The notes under the pieces are model-generated. The model was not told the origin of the DNA. It saw only the letters and a program-made list of their open reading frames with translations, and ran no database searches. From Bacillota bacterium (GTDB lineage Bacteria; Bacillota; UBA4882; UBA8346), in assembly GCA_023426245.1 (NCBI GenBank), contig JAFABB010000044.1, forward strand, positions 35,410-99,409: a DNA stretch of 64,000 nt, read 5' to 3'. The position numbers were made by a program, and so were the translations under genes. Position 1 is the first letter of the stretch. The number at the start of each line of letters is the position of its first letter. Positions 16,552 through 25,526 of this stretch are shown here, piece by piece.

Positions 16552-18510
16552 ATGGGTAGTAGAGAAATGGCCGCCAAAAGTGACTGTATTGCAAATTCCC
16601 ATGAAAGATGCAAGAGATATCAAGTTGAACCGGACAGGATATATAGCAGTAAGATTATTTGTGGACATGAACTCTTGAAGAAGCTTGATGAAAAGAAGGA
16701 ACTTTTGGTAACGGCTGAGCTCTATATGAACCAGTTATATAATTTTGTGAAAGGATCGAATTTTTTCTCCATACTGACCGATGAGGAAGGCTGTATTTTA
16801 AGTGTAATAGGAGACGAGGGAATTTTATCTGAGGCCTCTTCACTTAAAATGGTACCGGGAGCTTATATGGATGAATGCAGCATCGGGACAAATGCCATGG
16901 GTACGGCGCTTGCCGAGGGCAAGCCAGTACAGGTATCAGGTGCAGAACATTATATCAGGAATTATCAACGTTGGACCTGCTCAGCTTCACCGATACGAAA
17001 TACCGAGGGTGAAATCATCGGGAGCATTGATTTGACAGGTTACAGTGAATATGTCAACTCGCATACGCTGGGTATGGTCGTAGCAGCTGCGAATGCAATC
17101 GAAGAAATGCTGGATATAAAGAGATACACTGAAGAATTATCCATGGCTAAGAAGTTTACCGAGACTATCATTGATTCTATTGAAACAGGTATATTAACCT
17201 CTGATTTAGAGGGTAATATTAAAACAGTCAATCGTCATGTTGCGGATATGTTTGGCTATCCCCCGGATGAAATGAAGTTGATGAAAACCTGGGATTTACT
17301 GGAGAATTGGGAGAATGTGAAAACTTCAATCATTCACAAACAAAGTTTTACAGATGAGGACGTATTCGTGAATTCCAGGAGAAACAAGCTTCAATTTAAC
17401 TTAAGTGCTTATCCGCATCTTGACAGCGAACAAAATTTAGTGAATATCGTCTTTGTTTTCAAGGAAATCAAAAAAGTTCGTAAGTTGGTTAATAAAATCA
17501 TGGGGCACCAGGCTGTTTACACTTTCGACAACATCCTTGGAAAGGATGAGAAATTTGTTCGGATCATTGATTATGCAAAAAAGATTGCCGATAGCCGATC
17601 CAATGTGTTGATTATGGGTGAAAGCGGTACGGGGAAAGAACTCTTTTCACAGGCAATACACAATTACAGCAGCAGAAAGGATGAACCTTTTATCGCATTA
17701 AATTGTGGAGCAATCCCAAGGGACTTGATAGAATCGGAACTGTTCGGGTATGAGGGAGGAGCTTTTACAGGTGCCAAAAGCACTGGTCAGCCTGGAAAAT
17801 TTGAAATTGCAGATGGCGGTACGATTTTTTTGGATGAAATCGGTGAAATGCCTTTGGATATGCAGATTAGGCTGCTGAGAGTCCTTGAGGAAGGCACTGT
17901 GAACAGGCTTGGAAGTGTCAAGGAGATTGTGGTGGATGTAAGAGTGATTGCAGCTACCAACAAAGATCTGAATGAAGAGGTCAGAAAAGGTAATTTCCGT
18001 AAGGATTTATACTACAGGCTGAATGTCCTTCCCATAAGGCTGCTGCCATTAAGGGAAAGAAAAGCTGACATACTCCTATTGAGCCGGTTTTTTATGGACA
18101 GAATATCGATGAAACTTAACAAAAAAAGGGTCAATATCGATGAGGAGACTATGAAATGTCTTTTGGAATATGAATGGCCAGGAAATGTAAGGGAACTGGA
18201 AAACATCATCGAGCTGATGGTCAATACGGAGTCGATTCCTGACAGCTTTGTGAAGGCAGAATGCAATATTGTCGGAAAAGTTAAGACAAACCTGAATCAG
18301 TTGGAACAAGTAACAACCAGCGAAGTGATTGAGGAAAGCCTGAATCTAGAGTTCATGGAAAAAAAACATATACTCAGGGTATTGAATTTGTATAGCGGGA
18401 ATATCACTTTATGCGCAAAGACACTTGGAATCGGAAGAAACACCCTTTATCGAAAAATGGAAAAATATTGTATCAAGTGTTCTGAAATGGAGCGGTGTTC
18501 CAATTTGTAA
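16552..18510 (+). CDS. sigma-54-dependent transcriptional activator (GAF-PAS-AAA+-Fis HTH)
   Basis: A 652-residue AcoR/NtrC-type enhancer-binding protein. A GAF domain covers about residues 60-180, a PAS domain about 200-310, and the AAA+ domain about 325-560, with the Walker A motif GESGTGKE at ~356 and the sigma-54-contacting GAFTGA at ~403-409. A Fis-type helix-turn-helix (SGNITLCAKTLGIGRNTLYRK) ends the protein, followed by a Cys-containing tail. ATG 16552 is set by GGAGGG at 16540-16545. Two perfect sigma-54 promoters lie downstream at 18.6 and 27.0 kb, so this is their likely activator. The GAF/PAS ligand is unknown; an aldehyde, purine or redox signal are candidates. Confidence 0.94.
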   Translation: MGSREMAAKSDCIANSHERCKRYQVEPDRIYSSKIICGHELLKKLDEKKELLVTAELYMNQLYNFVKGSNFFSILTDEEGCILSVIGDEGILSEASSLKMVPGAYMDECSIGTNAMGTALAEGKPVQVSGAEHYIRNYQRWTCSASPIRNTEGEIIGSIDLTGYSEYVNSHTLGMVVAAANAIEEMLDIKRYTEELSMAKKFTETIIDSIETGILTSDLEGNIKTVNRHVADMFGYPPDEMKLMKTWDLLENWENVKTSIIHKQSFTDEDVFVNSRRNKLQFNLSAYPHLDSEQNLVNIVFVFKEIKKVRKLVNKIMGHQAVYTFDNILGKDEKFVRIIDYAKKIADSRSNVLIMGESGTGKELFSQAIHNYSSRKDEPFIALNCGAIPRDLIESELFGYEGGAFTGAKSTGQPGKFEIADGGTIFLDEIGEMPLDMQIRLLRVLEEGTVNRLGSVKEIVVDVRVIAATNKDLNEEVRKGNFRKDLYYRLNVLPIRLLPLRERKADILLLSRFFMDRISMKLNKKRVNIDEETMKCLLEYEWPGNVRELENIIELMVNTESIPDSFVKAECNIVGKVKTNLNQLEQVTTSEVIEESLNLEFMEKKHILRVLNLYSGNITLCAKTLGIGRNTLYRKMEKYCIKCSEMERCSNL

Positions 18511-18547
18511 CAGATAATTCCGATGATAAATGCTCCATAACGGTGCA
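18478..18547 (+). promoter_or_regulatory. three-site upstream activator array, copy 1
   Basis: Three 17-base sites: TGTTCTGAAATGGAGCG (18478), TGTTCCAATTTGTAACA (18496) and TGCTCCATAACGGTGCA (18531). Offsets are 18 and 35 bases, identical to copy 2 at 26861-26930. The first site is still within the coding end of the activator gene and the second contains its stop codon. The last site begins 75 bases before the -24 element. I infer binding sites for the activator encoded just upstream. Confidence 0.82.
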
Positions 18548-18605
18548 TATCAAAAAAATATTTATTATATATACATTCCTTCATGCTTTGAAGAGGTTTT
18601 CTTGT

Positions 18606-18620
18606 TGGCACGAATTTTGC
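18606..18620 (+). promoter_or_regulatory. sigma-54 promoter of the maturation operon
   Basis: TGGCACG (-24 box) and TTGC (-12 box) with the exact consensus spacing, in the context TTGGCACGAATTTTGCTT. The start codon of the first gene lies at 18649 behind AGGAGG. The same 18 bases recur at 26989-27006. Confidence 0.95.
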
Positions 18621-18648
18621 TTATCATTATTGTTTAGGAGGATAGAAC

Positions 18649-19671
18649 ATGAAGAGGATACCTGTAGAAGAAGCTGTTGGAATGGTACTCGCCCATGATA
18701 TGACGGAAATCATTCCGGGTCAATCGAAGGGCGCTGCGTTTAAAAAGGGGCACATCATAACCAATGAAGATATTCCTCATTTGTTAAATATGGGAAAAGA
18801 GAATATATATGTTATAGAGTATAAAGAGGATGAAATTCATGAAAATGAAGCGGCCATTAGAATGGCGAGAGCAGCAGCGGGCCAGGGCATAACATTTTCG
18901 GAACCCTCGGAGGGGAAAGTTAACCTTTTAGTAGGTTGTAGAGGACTTCTTAAAGTTAATGCGGGAGCATTATTGGAGATTAATTCAATCGAAGAAATTG
19001 TTTTTTCAACACTTCATTCCGATAGGTTGGTTGATGGAAATACGATTGCCGCCGCTACCAAAATAATACCTTTAAAAATAGCAGAAAAAAAGATAGCATC
19101 CATGGAAAAGGTTTGTTCAGAAAATTATCCGGTTATCCAGGTAATGCCTTTGCATCAATTAAAGGCCGGTGTTGTGACAACCGGGAATGAAATATTTTAT
19201 AAAAGAATTCCCGACCAGTTTGGACCGGTTCTCATTGAAAAGTTTAGAGAATTGGGCTCCGAAGTCATCAAACAGATTTTTTCAAAAGATGATCCCGATA
19301 TGATAGCTGAATCCATCAAGACATTAATAAAAGAAGGGGCGGATATGATTCTGGTCACAGGAGGAATGTCTGTTGATCAGGATGATGTGACCCCAAGTGG
19401 AGTAAAAATGGCCGGAGCACAAATATTATCCTACGGCGCTCCTACAATGCCGGGAGCTATGTTTCTCCTTTCATATATAAAGGATATTCCGGTATTAGGA
19501 TTGCCCGGATGTGTTATGTACAACAAAAGAACAATTTTTGACTTGGTGGTTCCGAGATTGGCGGCAGGAGAAAAAATTGAAAGAAGAGATATTATCCGGT
19601 ATGCCCACGGAGGATTATGTTCAGGATGTAAGGATTGCCGATATCCGAATTGTGGATTCGGCAAAGGGTGA
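18649..19671 (+). CDS. molybdopterin-binding protein (MoeA/MogA-like) with Cys-rich tail
   Basis: A 340-residue protein with a MoCF-biosynthesis fold in its second half: VTTGNEIF near residue 175, LVTGGMSVDQDDVTPSGV near 235-252 and LGLPGCVMYNKRT near 283-295. The first half shows MKRIPVEEAVGMVLAHDMTEI, a MoeA-like opening. The C-terminus CSGCKDCRYPNCGFGKG has four Cys and could hold a metal. Proteins of this kind are found with molybdenum hydroxylases in clostridia and Desulfovibrio and probably handle the cofactor during insertion. It is the first gene of the sigma-54-controlled nine-gene maturation operon. Confidence 0.87.
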   Translation: MKRIPVEEAVGMVLAHDMTEIIPGQSKGAAFKKGHIITNEDIPHLLNMGKENIYVIEYKEDEIHENEAAIRMARAAAGQGITFSEPSEGKVNLLVGCRGLLKVNAGALLEINSIEEIVFSTLHSDRLVDGNTIAAATKIIPLKIAEKKIASMEKVCSENYPVIQVMPLHQLKAGVVTTGNEIFYKRIPDQFGPVLIEKFRELGSEVIKQIFSKDDPDMIAESIKTLIKEGADMILVTGGMSVDQDDVTPSGVKMAGAQILSYGAPTMPGAMFLLSYIKDIPVLGLPGCVMYNKRTIFDLVVPRLAAGEKIERRDIIRYAHGGLCSGCKDCRYPNCGFGKG

Positions 19672-19695
19672 ACTAAGGTCGTGAAGGAGTAGGGT

Positions 19696-19902
19696 ATGAA
19701 AGAGGAAAGCGGACAAAATTTTTCATGGATATGTGATAAATGCAAGGAAAAATTGGTACCAGGCCAGGTTAAAGTATCCTATCTGGGAGGAAATTTTGAA
19801 GTGGAACTGTTGAAGTGTCCTCGGTGTAATCGTGTATTTATCAGTGAGGATCTGGCCCTGGGAAAGATGCTGGAGGTTGAAAAGGGACTGGAGGATAAAT
19901 AA
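19696..19902 (+). CDS. small zinc-ribbon-like redox protein, DVU_1557-like
   Basis: A 68-residue protein with two CxxC knuckles (WICDKCKEK and LLKCPRCNR), spaced as in a zinc ribbon or rubredoxin-like site. The family is known from the Desulfovibrio aldehyde oxidoreductase neighbourhood (DVU_1551-1559) under the name DVU_1557 family redox protein. AAGGAG precedes the ATG, and the methyltransferase starts one base after its stop. The function is unknown; a metal-binding or electron-carrier role in cofactor maturation is a guess. Confidence 0.8.
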   Translation: MKEESGQNFSWICDKCKEKLVPGQVKVSYLGGNFEVELLKCPRCNRVFISEDLALGKMLEVEKGLEDK

Positions 19903-19903
19903 C

Positions 19904-20638
19904 GTGAAATACTGCAATGCATATGAAGAGGATCCCATGACCGAAATGCTGGGTGAAACTCTCAGACCGGGAGGATTTAGCCTGACTGAAAAGGGTGTGC
20001 AGTTCTGCCAGATTTCACCTGAAGATACAGTGCTTGATTTGGGTTGCGGCCGGGGAGCCACTGTAAACTACCTCCGTGATAAACATCATATAAAGGCAGT
20101 CGGTATCGATCCTTCCCTTAAACTGATCAATCTTGCAAAAGAGGAGTGCGGCTATGCCGGCTTTTTTCTGGGGAACGGGGAAAATCTTCCGTTTTCCGAT
20201 AATACTTTTCATTGTGTGTTTGCAGAATGCACCTTGTCTTTGATGGATGACCTGGATAGCACGATAAAACAAGTACACAGGGTATTAAAAGAGGATGGCT
20301 GGTTTGTTATTACGGATGTCTTTGCTAAAAATCCGGATGGAGTGGGTGAACTGAATCATTTTGCCTTTAACAGTTGCATGAGGGGCCTTCATAACCTTGC
20401 AAATTTGATGGAAAAGCTCAAGGGAACGGGTTTTATCATTGAGCTTTCAGAAGATCACAGTCATCTATTAAAGGATTTATTGGTTAAAATAGGATTCCGT
20501 TATGGATCGATGAGCGCTTTCTGGAATGTAACTGCCCATGACTGTATTGATGGTTGCAGGTTTCAGGAAACTCTGAAGCTTTGTAAACCCGGTTATTTTA
20601 TGATGGTTGCCAAAAAAGGAGGAGTCGGTATTGGATGA
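19904..20638 (+). CDS. class I SAM methyltransferase, DVU_1556/TrsM-like
   Basis: A 244-residue methyltransferase. The SAM-binding motif VLDLGCGRGAT lies near residues 44-54, the acidic motif GIDPS near 69, and the later motif LKEDGWFVITDVFAKN near 130-145. A C-terminal extension carries Cys residues (HDCIDGCRF). GTG 19904 is preferred because GGAGG ends nine bases before it and the longer frame would lie within the previous gene. It overlaps the next gene by 8 bases. In Desulfovibrio the homologue accompanies the radical SAM protein TrsS; the methyl acceptor is not known. Confidence 0.85.
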   Translation: MKYCNAYEEDPMTEMLGETLRPGGFSLTEKGVQFCQISPEDTVLDLGCGRGATVNYLRDKHHIKAVGIDPSLKLINLAKEECGYAGFFLGNGENLPFSDNTFHCVFAECTLSLMDDLDSTIKQVHRVLKEDGWFVITDVFAKNPDGVGELNHFAFNSCMRGLHNLANLMEKLKGTGFIIELSEDHSHLLKDLLVKIGFRYGSMSAFWNVTAHDCIDGCRFQETLKLCKPGYFMMVAKKGGVGIG

Positions 20639-21083
20639 CTTGGCCTTTAAAATGTTCAAATTGGTAAATTTAGGATATTGCTGCACTCAAATTATGATGA
20701 AAATGGCACTGGACGAAGAAGAAAAAGAAAACGGGGATTTGCTAAGAGCTGTAAATGGCCTCTGCATGGGTGTCGGCCGTACGCAGAAAACATGTGGAGT
20801 GCTGACCGGCGGAATTGCAATTCTGGGGCTTTACGCTGGAAAAGGAAATGACAGGGAATACCCCAAACAGGAGTATTCCGGGATGGTTGATGAATACAGG
20901 GAATGGTTTGAATTGGAATTTGGAAGCACGGAATGCGTGGATATTATCGGAGTATGCAGTGTGACGGATTATACCACCAATCAAGAGTATCGACTAAAAT
21001 GCGGGGATACCCTGAAAAAAAGTTATCAAAAGATACAGGAGATATTGAGGGATCACAATTTTGAATTCGGAAGCAGGGAATAA
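20631..21083 (+). CDS. C-GCAxxG-C-C family protein, DVU_1555-like
   Basis: A 150-residue protein of the redox-active C-GCAxxG-C-C family. Characteristic are GYCCTQ near residue 16, NGLCMGVGRTQKTCGVLTGG near 42-61, and two more Cys near 100-108. A TTG start at 20631 is chosen because AAGGAGGAG at 20616-20624 is well spaced and the N-terminal DDLAFKMFKLVNLGY then matches the family; it overlaps the methyltransferase stop, implying translational coupling. The Cys set could bind a metal cluster or move sulfur. No enzymatic function is established. Confidence 0.8.
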   Translation: MDDLAFKMFKLVNLGYCCTQIMMKMALDEEEKENGDLLRAVNGLCMGVGRTQKTCGVLTGGIAILGLYAGKGNDREYPKQEYSGMVDEYREWFELEFGSTECVDIIGVCSVTDYTTNQEYRLKCGDTLKKSYQKIQEILRDHNFEFGSRE

Positions 21084-21085
21084 TC

Positions 21086-22486
21086 ATGGATGTACCCATG
21101 CGTGTCGGTAAAGCTGCAGATGTAATCCATACAACTGAAAGTTTATGCCCGGTATGTTTGGCAAAAATACCAGCAAGGCATGTTTTGGTAAATGAAGATA
21201 TTTATATCCAGAAAACCTGTGAAGAGCATGGAGATTTTTCTACTATCATCTGGCGCGGGCAAAGCGAACCGGCTTATACTTCCTGGAAAAAGAACAAATG
21301 GCCGGTGCACTCTCAAAGGCTTTTGACGCCGGTGGAAAGAGGATGCCCCTATGACTGTGGTTTATGCGCCGAACATAGACAGCAAACATGTTGCGTGTTG
21401 CTGGAGGTAACACAGCGCTGCAATTTGAACTGCAATTTTTGTTTTGCCGGCGCTGGAGGAGATAGTATCGATCCCTCCTTGGATCGTATCAGGGAGTGGC
21501 TGAAAATTCTTGTCGAAGCTGGAAAACCTTTTATTCATATTTCGGGGGGAGAACCGACTGTAAGAAATGATTTGCCGGAAATCATTCAAATGGCAAAGGA
21601 AATGGAATTTCCATATATCCAATTAAACACCAATGGACTTCGTTTAGCTGGGGAACCCGAATATGTAAAAATACTTAAGGAATCTGGATTATCTGCGGTT
21701 TTTATGCAGTTTGACGGAACGGAAGACGGGATATACCGGCAGCTTCGGGGAGATAATCTGCTTGCGGTGAAAGAAAACGCCATTAAAAACTGCGCTGATA
21801 ATAACCTTGGAGTTGTGCTGGTACCTACCGTTGTCCCGGAGGTTAACGTGCACAATATTGGAGAAATCATTCAGTTTGGATTGTCAAAAGCTCCTGATGT
21901 CAGAGGAATTCATTTTCAACCTGTAAGTTATTTTGGCAGATATCCGGCTCCTCCTTTGAATCATCAACGGATAACGTTACCTGAGGTATTAAGAGAAATT
22001 GAAAGTCAGAGCGGTGGTAAATTTAAGATCGGAAATTTTGCGCCATCGGGTTGTGACCATGCACGCTGCGGGTTTCATGGGGATTTTGTAGTCATGCCGG
22101 ATAGCAGTATAAAACCGTTGACAGTCAAAAAAGAGGTAAGTTGCTGCTGTAAAAAAGATTCCTCCGGAGTTGAAAAAAACCGGAATTTTGTAGCCCGCAG
22201 ATGGGTAAGAGATAATTCTCAAGAAAACCAAAGTTTGAATAAATCCGGCTGTGAAATGGATGAATTGGATATCTTTATTACTCGAGTCAAATCTCATGGT
22301 TTTACTATAACCGGAATGGCTTTTCAGGATTGCTGGAACATTGATCTTGAAAGACTGCGGGAATGCAGTTTACATGTATTAAACCCCGAGGGCAAGATCA
22401 TTCCCTTCTGTGCATATAACGTCAGTAGTAGTGAGGGAAAATCACTTTACAGGAAAAATGTTGAATCGTCTAAAATGAGGAGTTAA
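21086..22486 (+). CDS. radical SAM protein, TrsS-like
   Basis: A 466-residue radical SAM enzyme. An N-terminal domain has CPVC and a GCPYDCGLC cluster motif. The core begins QQTCCVLLEVTQRCNLNCNFC, with the SAM cluster motif C-x3-C-x2-C near residues 112-119, followed by ISGGEPT near 153. A Cys-rich C-terminal region includes CCCKK and DCWN. In some relatives one Cys is selenocysteine, hence the name (seleno)protein TrsS; here the QTCC codons are TGT TGC, so this copy uses Cys. It is the probable catalytic heart of the accessory module, with unknown substrate. Confidence 0.87.
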   Translation: MDVPMRVGKAADVIHTTESLCPVCLAKIPARHVLVNEDIYIQKTCEEHGDFSTIIWRGQSEPAYTSWKKNKWPVHSQRLLTPVERGCPYDCGLCAEHRQQTCCVLLEVTQRCNLNCNFCFAGAGGDSIDPSLDRIREWLKILVEAGKPFIHISGGEPTVRNDLPEIIQMAKEMEFPYIQLNTNGLRLAGEPEYVKILKESGLSAVFMQFDGTEDGIYRQLRGDNLLAVKENAIKNCADNNLGVVLVPTVVPEVNVHNIGEIIQFGLSKAPDVRGIHFQPVSYFGRYPAPPLNHQRITLPEVLREIESQSGGKFKIGNFAPSGCDHARCGFHGDFVVMPDSSIKPLTVKKEVSCCCKKDSSGVEKNRNFVARRWVRDNSQENQSLNKSGCEMDELDIFITRVKSHGFTITGMAFQDCWNIDLERLRECSLHVLNPEGKIIPFCAYNVSSSEGKSLYRKNVESSKMRS

Positions 22487-22488
22487 TC

Positions 22489-23796
22489 ATGAAGGTGACG
22501 CCGCTTGAGGATTGGATTATTGACAAATCAGGAATCAAGGAGAAGAAACCGGAGCTTCTTGCGGAGTACCAACTGAATAAGCTAAGAGAGACCTTGTATT
22601 ATGTTAAGAAAAATAGCCGGTTTTATGGCGAAAGATTAGGCAGTATCGATGAGGATAAGATTAACTCTTTCAATGATTTTAAAAATATTCCTTTTACCTA
22701 TCCGTATCATATAAGGCAAAATCCGTTAAATTTCTTGTGTATGCCACAGGGAGAAATCACAAGAATCGTCACCATTAAGAGTTCAGGAACAAGCGGAGCA
22801 GAAAAGAGAATCTATTTTTCAGAACAGGATTTAAACCTGACCATTGATTTTTTTAAAGTTGGAATGAGTTGTTTAACTGACAAAAACGATCGGGTTATGG
22901 TCCTTCTTCCCGGAGAAAGCTTTGGCAGTATAGGAGATTTATTAAAAAAAGCTCTGGAAATGTCGAATGTAGAATGCATTAACCATGGTGTTGTTGTAGA
23001 TCCGGAAAAAACAGCTAAAAGCATCATGGAAAATGATATTACCTGTATTGTTGGAATTCCTATGCAGGTGTTAAATTTAAGCAGATTGAAAAGGGATGTA
23101 TTTAAAAGCAGGATAAAGAAAGTCCTTTTGAGTACGGATTATGTGCCGGATGTTTTAATTCACGAATTGACACATCAATATGGGTGTAAGGTCTTCGCAC
23201 ATTATGGAATGACCGAGATGGGTTACGGTGGAGGCGTGGAGTGTGGAGCCCTGGATGGGTATCATATGAGGGAGGCCGATTTATATCTTGAAGTAGTAAA
23301 CCCTGATACAGGAGAAGCAGTTCCAGACGGACAATCAGGTGAAGTGGTATTTACTACCCTCACCAGGAAGGCCATGCCTTTCATAAGATACCGAACAGGT
23401 GATATAGCTTCCTTCGCTTCAAACCCTTGCGCCTGCGGTACTTTTTTAAAAACAATGAAAAAAGTTTTGGGGAGAATCGCTAATAAGGTACTAATCGGTG
23501 AGAATCAATTTTTATATTTAAGGGAACTGGATGAAACGATCTTGAAATTTAAGGAAGTTTTGGATTATCAAGCTTATATTGCCGATGAAAACCTTCTCAG
23601 AGTCGAGATTCAATCAGATAATCCATCCATATCAATGAAAAATGATATTGAGCAGAGTGTTCAAACATTATTGTATCAAAATCTCGGGTACGAAATGAAG
23701 CTTGATGTTATTACCAATCCTGACAGCAATCCGGAAAAAATAACGAATAGTATGGTAAAAAGAAAAATTGGCGATTTTAGGGGAGCTGGGATATGA
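22489..23796 (+). CDS. AMP-dependent CoA ligase-like protein, DVU_1553-like
   Basis: A 435-residue adenylate-forming enzyme of the phenylacetate-CoA ligase (PaaK) branch. The ATP-binding loop SSGTSGAEKR lies near residue 100, the YGMTEMGYGGG adenylation motif near 241-251 and YRTGDIA near 300-306. CACGT after it resembles the PaaK zinc/Cys motif. GAGGAG precedes the ATG three bases after the TrsS stop. The carboxylate it activates is unknown; within this locus it could activate a small acid for cofactor or protein modification rather than for catabolism. Confidence 0.85.
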   Translation: MKVTPLEDWIIDKSGIKEKKPELLAEYQLNKLRETLYYVKKNSRFYGERLGSIDEDKINSFNDFKNIPFTYPYHIRQNPLNFLCMPQGEITRIVTIKSSGTSGAEKRIYFSEQDLNLTIDFFKVGMSCLTDKNDRVMVLLPGESFGSIGDLLKKALEMSNVECINHGVVVDPEKTAKSIMENDITCIVGIPMQVLNLSRLKRDVFKSRIKKVLLSTDYVPDVLIHELTHQYGCKVFAHYGMTEMGYGGGVECGALDGYHMREADLYLEVVNPDTGEAVPDGQSGEVVFTTLTRKAMPFIRYRTGDIASFASNPCACGTFLKTMKKVLGRIANKVLIGENQFLYLRELDETILKFKEVLDYQAYIADENLLRVEIQSDNPSISMKNDIEQSVQTLLYQNLGYEMKLDVITNPDSNPEKITNSMVKRKIGDFRGAGI

Positions 23797-24902
23797 AAAA
23801 TAATAGCATAGCATCTATTATTATATCCGGTGGCTATTCCTCAAGAATGGGGAGTTTTAAGCCGTTTCTAAATTTCGGGGAAAAATCAGCAGTCGAAATG
23901 ATTGTTGATACTTATAAAAGCTCTGGTATTCATGATATTATCGTTGTGGCAGGTTACAAAGGCAGTGAAGTTGCAGAAAAACTGAAGGGCTCAGACGTCC
24001 TATGCATCCAAAACGAAAATTATGCAGAAGGAATGTTTACCTCGGTAATCAAAGGTGTTAAAGCTTTAGACGGTAATGTTGCCGCATTTTTTATGCAGCC
24101 GGTCGATATTCCTCTTGTAAAGAAGACTACGATCGAGGTATTGAAAAACAAGTATCTGGAAAACGGTAAAGGTATCATTTATCCTGCTTTTTGCGGCAGT
24201 CTGGGGCATCCTCCGCTGATAGATTGTAAATATAAAGAGGCAATATTAAGGAGTAACGGGGAAGGCGGATTGAAGAGGATTCTAAAGGAATATTCTGGTG
24301 ATTCAATCCATGTACCTGTTTTTGACAAGGCTGTACTTATGGATATGGATACCAAAGAGGACTATGAAAAACTGCTTGGATATTTTAACGCTGCTGCACC
24401 TGACTTGGAGGAGTGTTACAGCATTCTGGATATTTATAATGTACCTGACAATATAAAAAGACATTGCAGTAAAGTTTCAGAGGTGTCTGCTGGAATTTTT
24501 CGCAGTCTGGATAATGCAGGATATGAGCTTAATGAATGTGCCTTGAAGGCTGCGGCGATGCTTCATGATATTGCAAAAATGGAAGAAAACCATGCCCGGA
24601 CAGGAGAAAATATTTTGAAAGAGATGGGGTATGGGAAAGTAGGTTCAATCATTGGTAGTCATACCGATATTGAAGTAGCTGATGATCCAGGGAGAATTAC
24701 CGAAGCTGAAATATTATATCTGGCAGATAAACTTGTTAGAGAAGATGAAGTAATATCCATTGAGGAAAGATTCAAGCTGTCCCTCAATCATTATAAAGAT
24801 AGCCCTGAAGTATTGAGGAAGATAGAAAATAGAAGGGATGCTACTTATAAAATAATCAAAAAAATTGCGGCAGCAACGGGCAAAGGTTTTATATATGGAT
24901 AG
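23793..24902 (+). CDS. MobA/MocA-type nucleotidyltransferase fused to HD domain, DVU_1551-like
   Basis: A 369-residue two-domain protein. Residues ~1-195 form a nucleotidyltransferase: IISGGYSSRMGSFKPF, MQPVDIPLV with the metal-binding Asp, and GSLGHPPLI. Residues ~215-365 form an HD-type domain with AAMLHDIAKME and GSHTDIEV. MocA-like enzymes convert molybdopterin to its cytosine dinucleotide, the cofactor form in D. gigas-type aldehyde oxidoreductase, so I infer that role here. The fused HD domain may be a phosphohydrolase partner. The start overlaps the preceding stop by four bases. Confidence 0.87.
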   Translation: MKNNSIASIIISGGYSSRMGSFKPFLNFGEKSAVEMIVDTYKSSGIHDIIVVAGYKGSEVAEKLKGSDVLCIQNENYAEGMFTSVIKGVKALDGNVAAFFMQPVDIPLVKKTTIEVLKNKYLENGKGIIYPAFCGSLGHPPLIDCKYKEAILRSNGEGGLKRILKEYSGDSIHVPVFDKAVLMDMDTKEDYEKLLGYFNAAAPDLEECYSILDIYNVPDNIKRHCSKVSEVSAGIFRSLDNAGYELNECALKAAAMLHDIAKMEENHARTGENILKEMGYGKVGSIIGSHTDIEVADDPGRITEAEILYLADKLVREDEVISIEERFKLSLNHYKDSPEVLRKIENRRDATYKIIKKIAAATGKGFIYG

Positions 24903-25503
24903 GAAGATATTTTTGATAAGACATGGCCAAATAGAATATGGAAGTGAAAAACGCTATATCGGTATGACGGATATACCGTTAAGCAATACAGGGATTGAAC
25001 AGGTAACAAAACTTAAGAAGTTTTTTTCAGGTGTAGCGATTGAAAAGGCTTTTACCAGCCCATTAAAAAGATGTATGCAAACCGCAGAGATCCTGCTTGA
25101 GGGCAGTAATATTAGCTGGGTAGTAGTTGATGAATTAAGGGAAATCAATATGGGGGAATGGGAAAACCAGACTCTGGATTATATAAAAGACCACTTTCAC
25201 GAAATGTATGATAAAAGGGGATCAAATATTGATACCTTTGTACCGCCGGGCGGAGAAAGCTTTGAACAGCTGCAAAAAAGAGTCATGCCAGTCTTTGAAT
25301 CCATCGCTCTAAATACTACTCGGAATACTCTCATTATCAGTCATGCCGGAGTAAACAGGGTTATATTAAGTAAGCTTTTCGATTTTCCTTTGAAGGAGAT
25401 ATTCAAAATCACTCAGCCTTATGGTTGTATAAACCAGCTTAGCTGGGATATAACCTGCCACAGGTGGCAGTGGAAGCAAAAACAAATCAGCAGGAATCAA
25501 TAA
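24895..25503 (+). CDS. histidine phosphatase family protein
   Basis: A 202-residue phosphoglycerate-mutase-like phosphatase. The catalytic LIRHGQIEYGSEKRYIG opens the protein (RHG with the phosphorylated His), TSPLKRCMQTA lies near residue 58, and SHAGVNR carries the second His near 154. It resembles alpha-ribazole phosphatase and broad phosphatases; its position in the cofactor operon suggests a phosphate-ester substrate in cofactor processing. ATG 24895 follows AAAGG and overlaps the preceding gene by eight bases. Confidence 0.85.
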   Translation: MDRKIFLIRHGQIEYGSEKRYIGMTDIPLSNTGIEQVTKLKKFFSGVAIEKAFTSPLKRCMQTAEILLEGSNISWVVVDELREINMGEWENQTLDYIKDHFHEMYDKRGSNIDTFVPPGGESFEQLQKRVMPVFESIALNTTRNTLIISHAGVNRVILSKLFDFPLKEIFKITQPYGCINQLSWDITCHRWQWKQKQISRNQ

Positions 25504-25526
25504 AATGAAAGAGGAGTATAAGTGGG

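Noticed and set aside
19832..19903. Upstream extension of the methyltransferase to 19832
   Set aside because: It would read through the preceding small gene; GTG 19904 with GGAGG upstream fits better.
21380..21440. Selenocysteine in TrsS
   Set aside because: Relatives can be selenoproteins, but the codons at the relevant QTCC position are TGT and TGC and the frame has no internal TGA.
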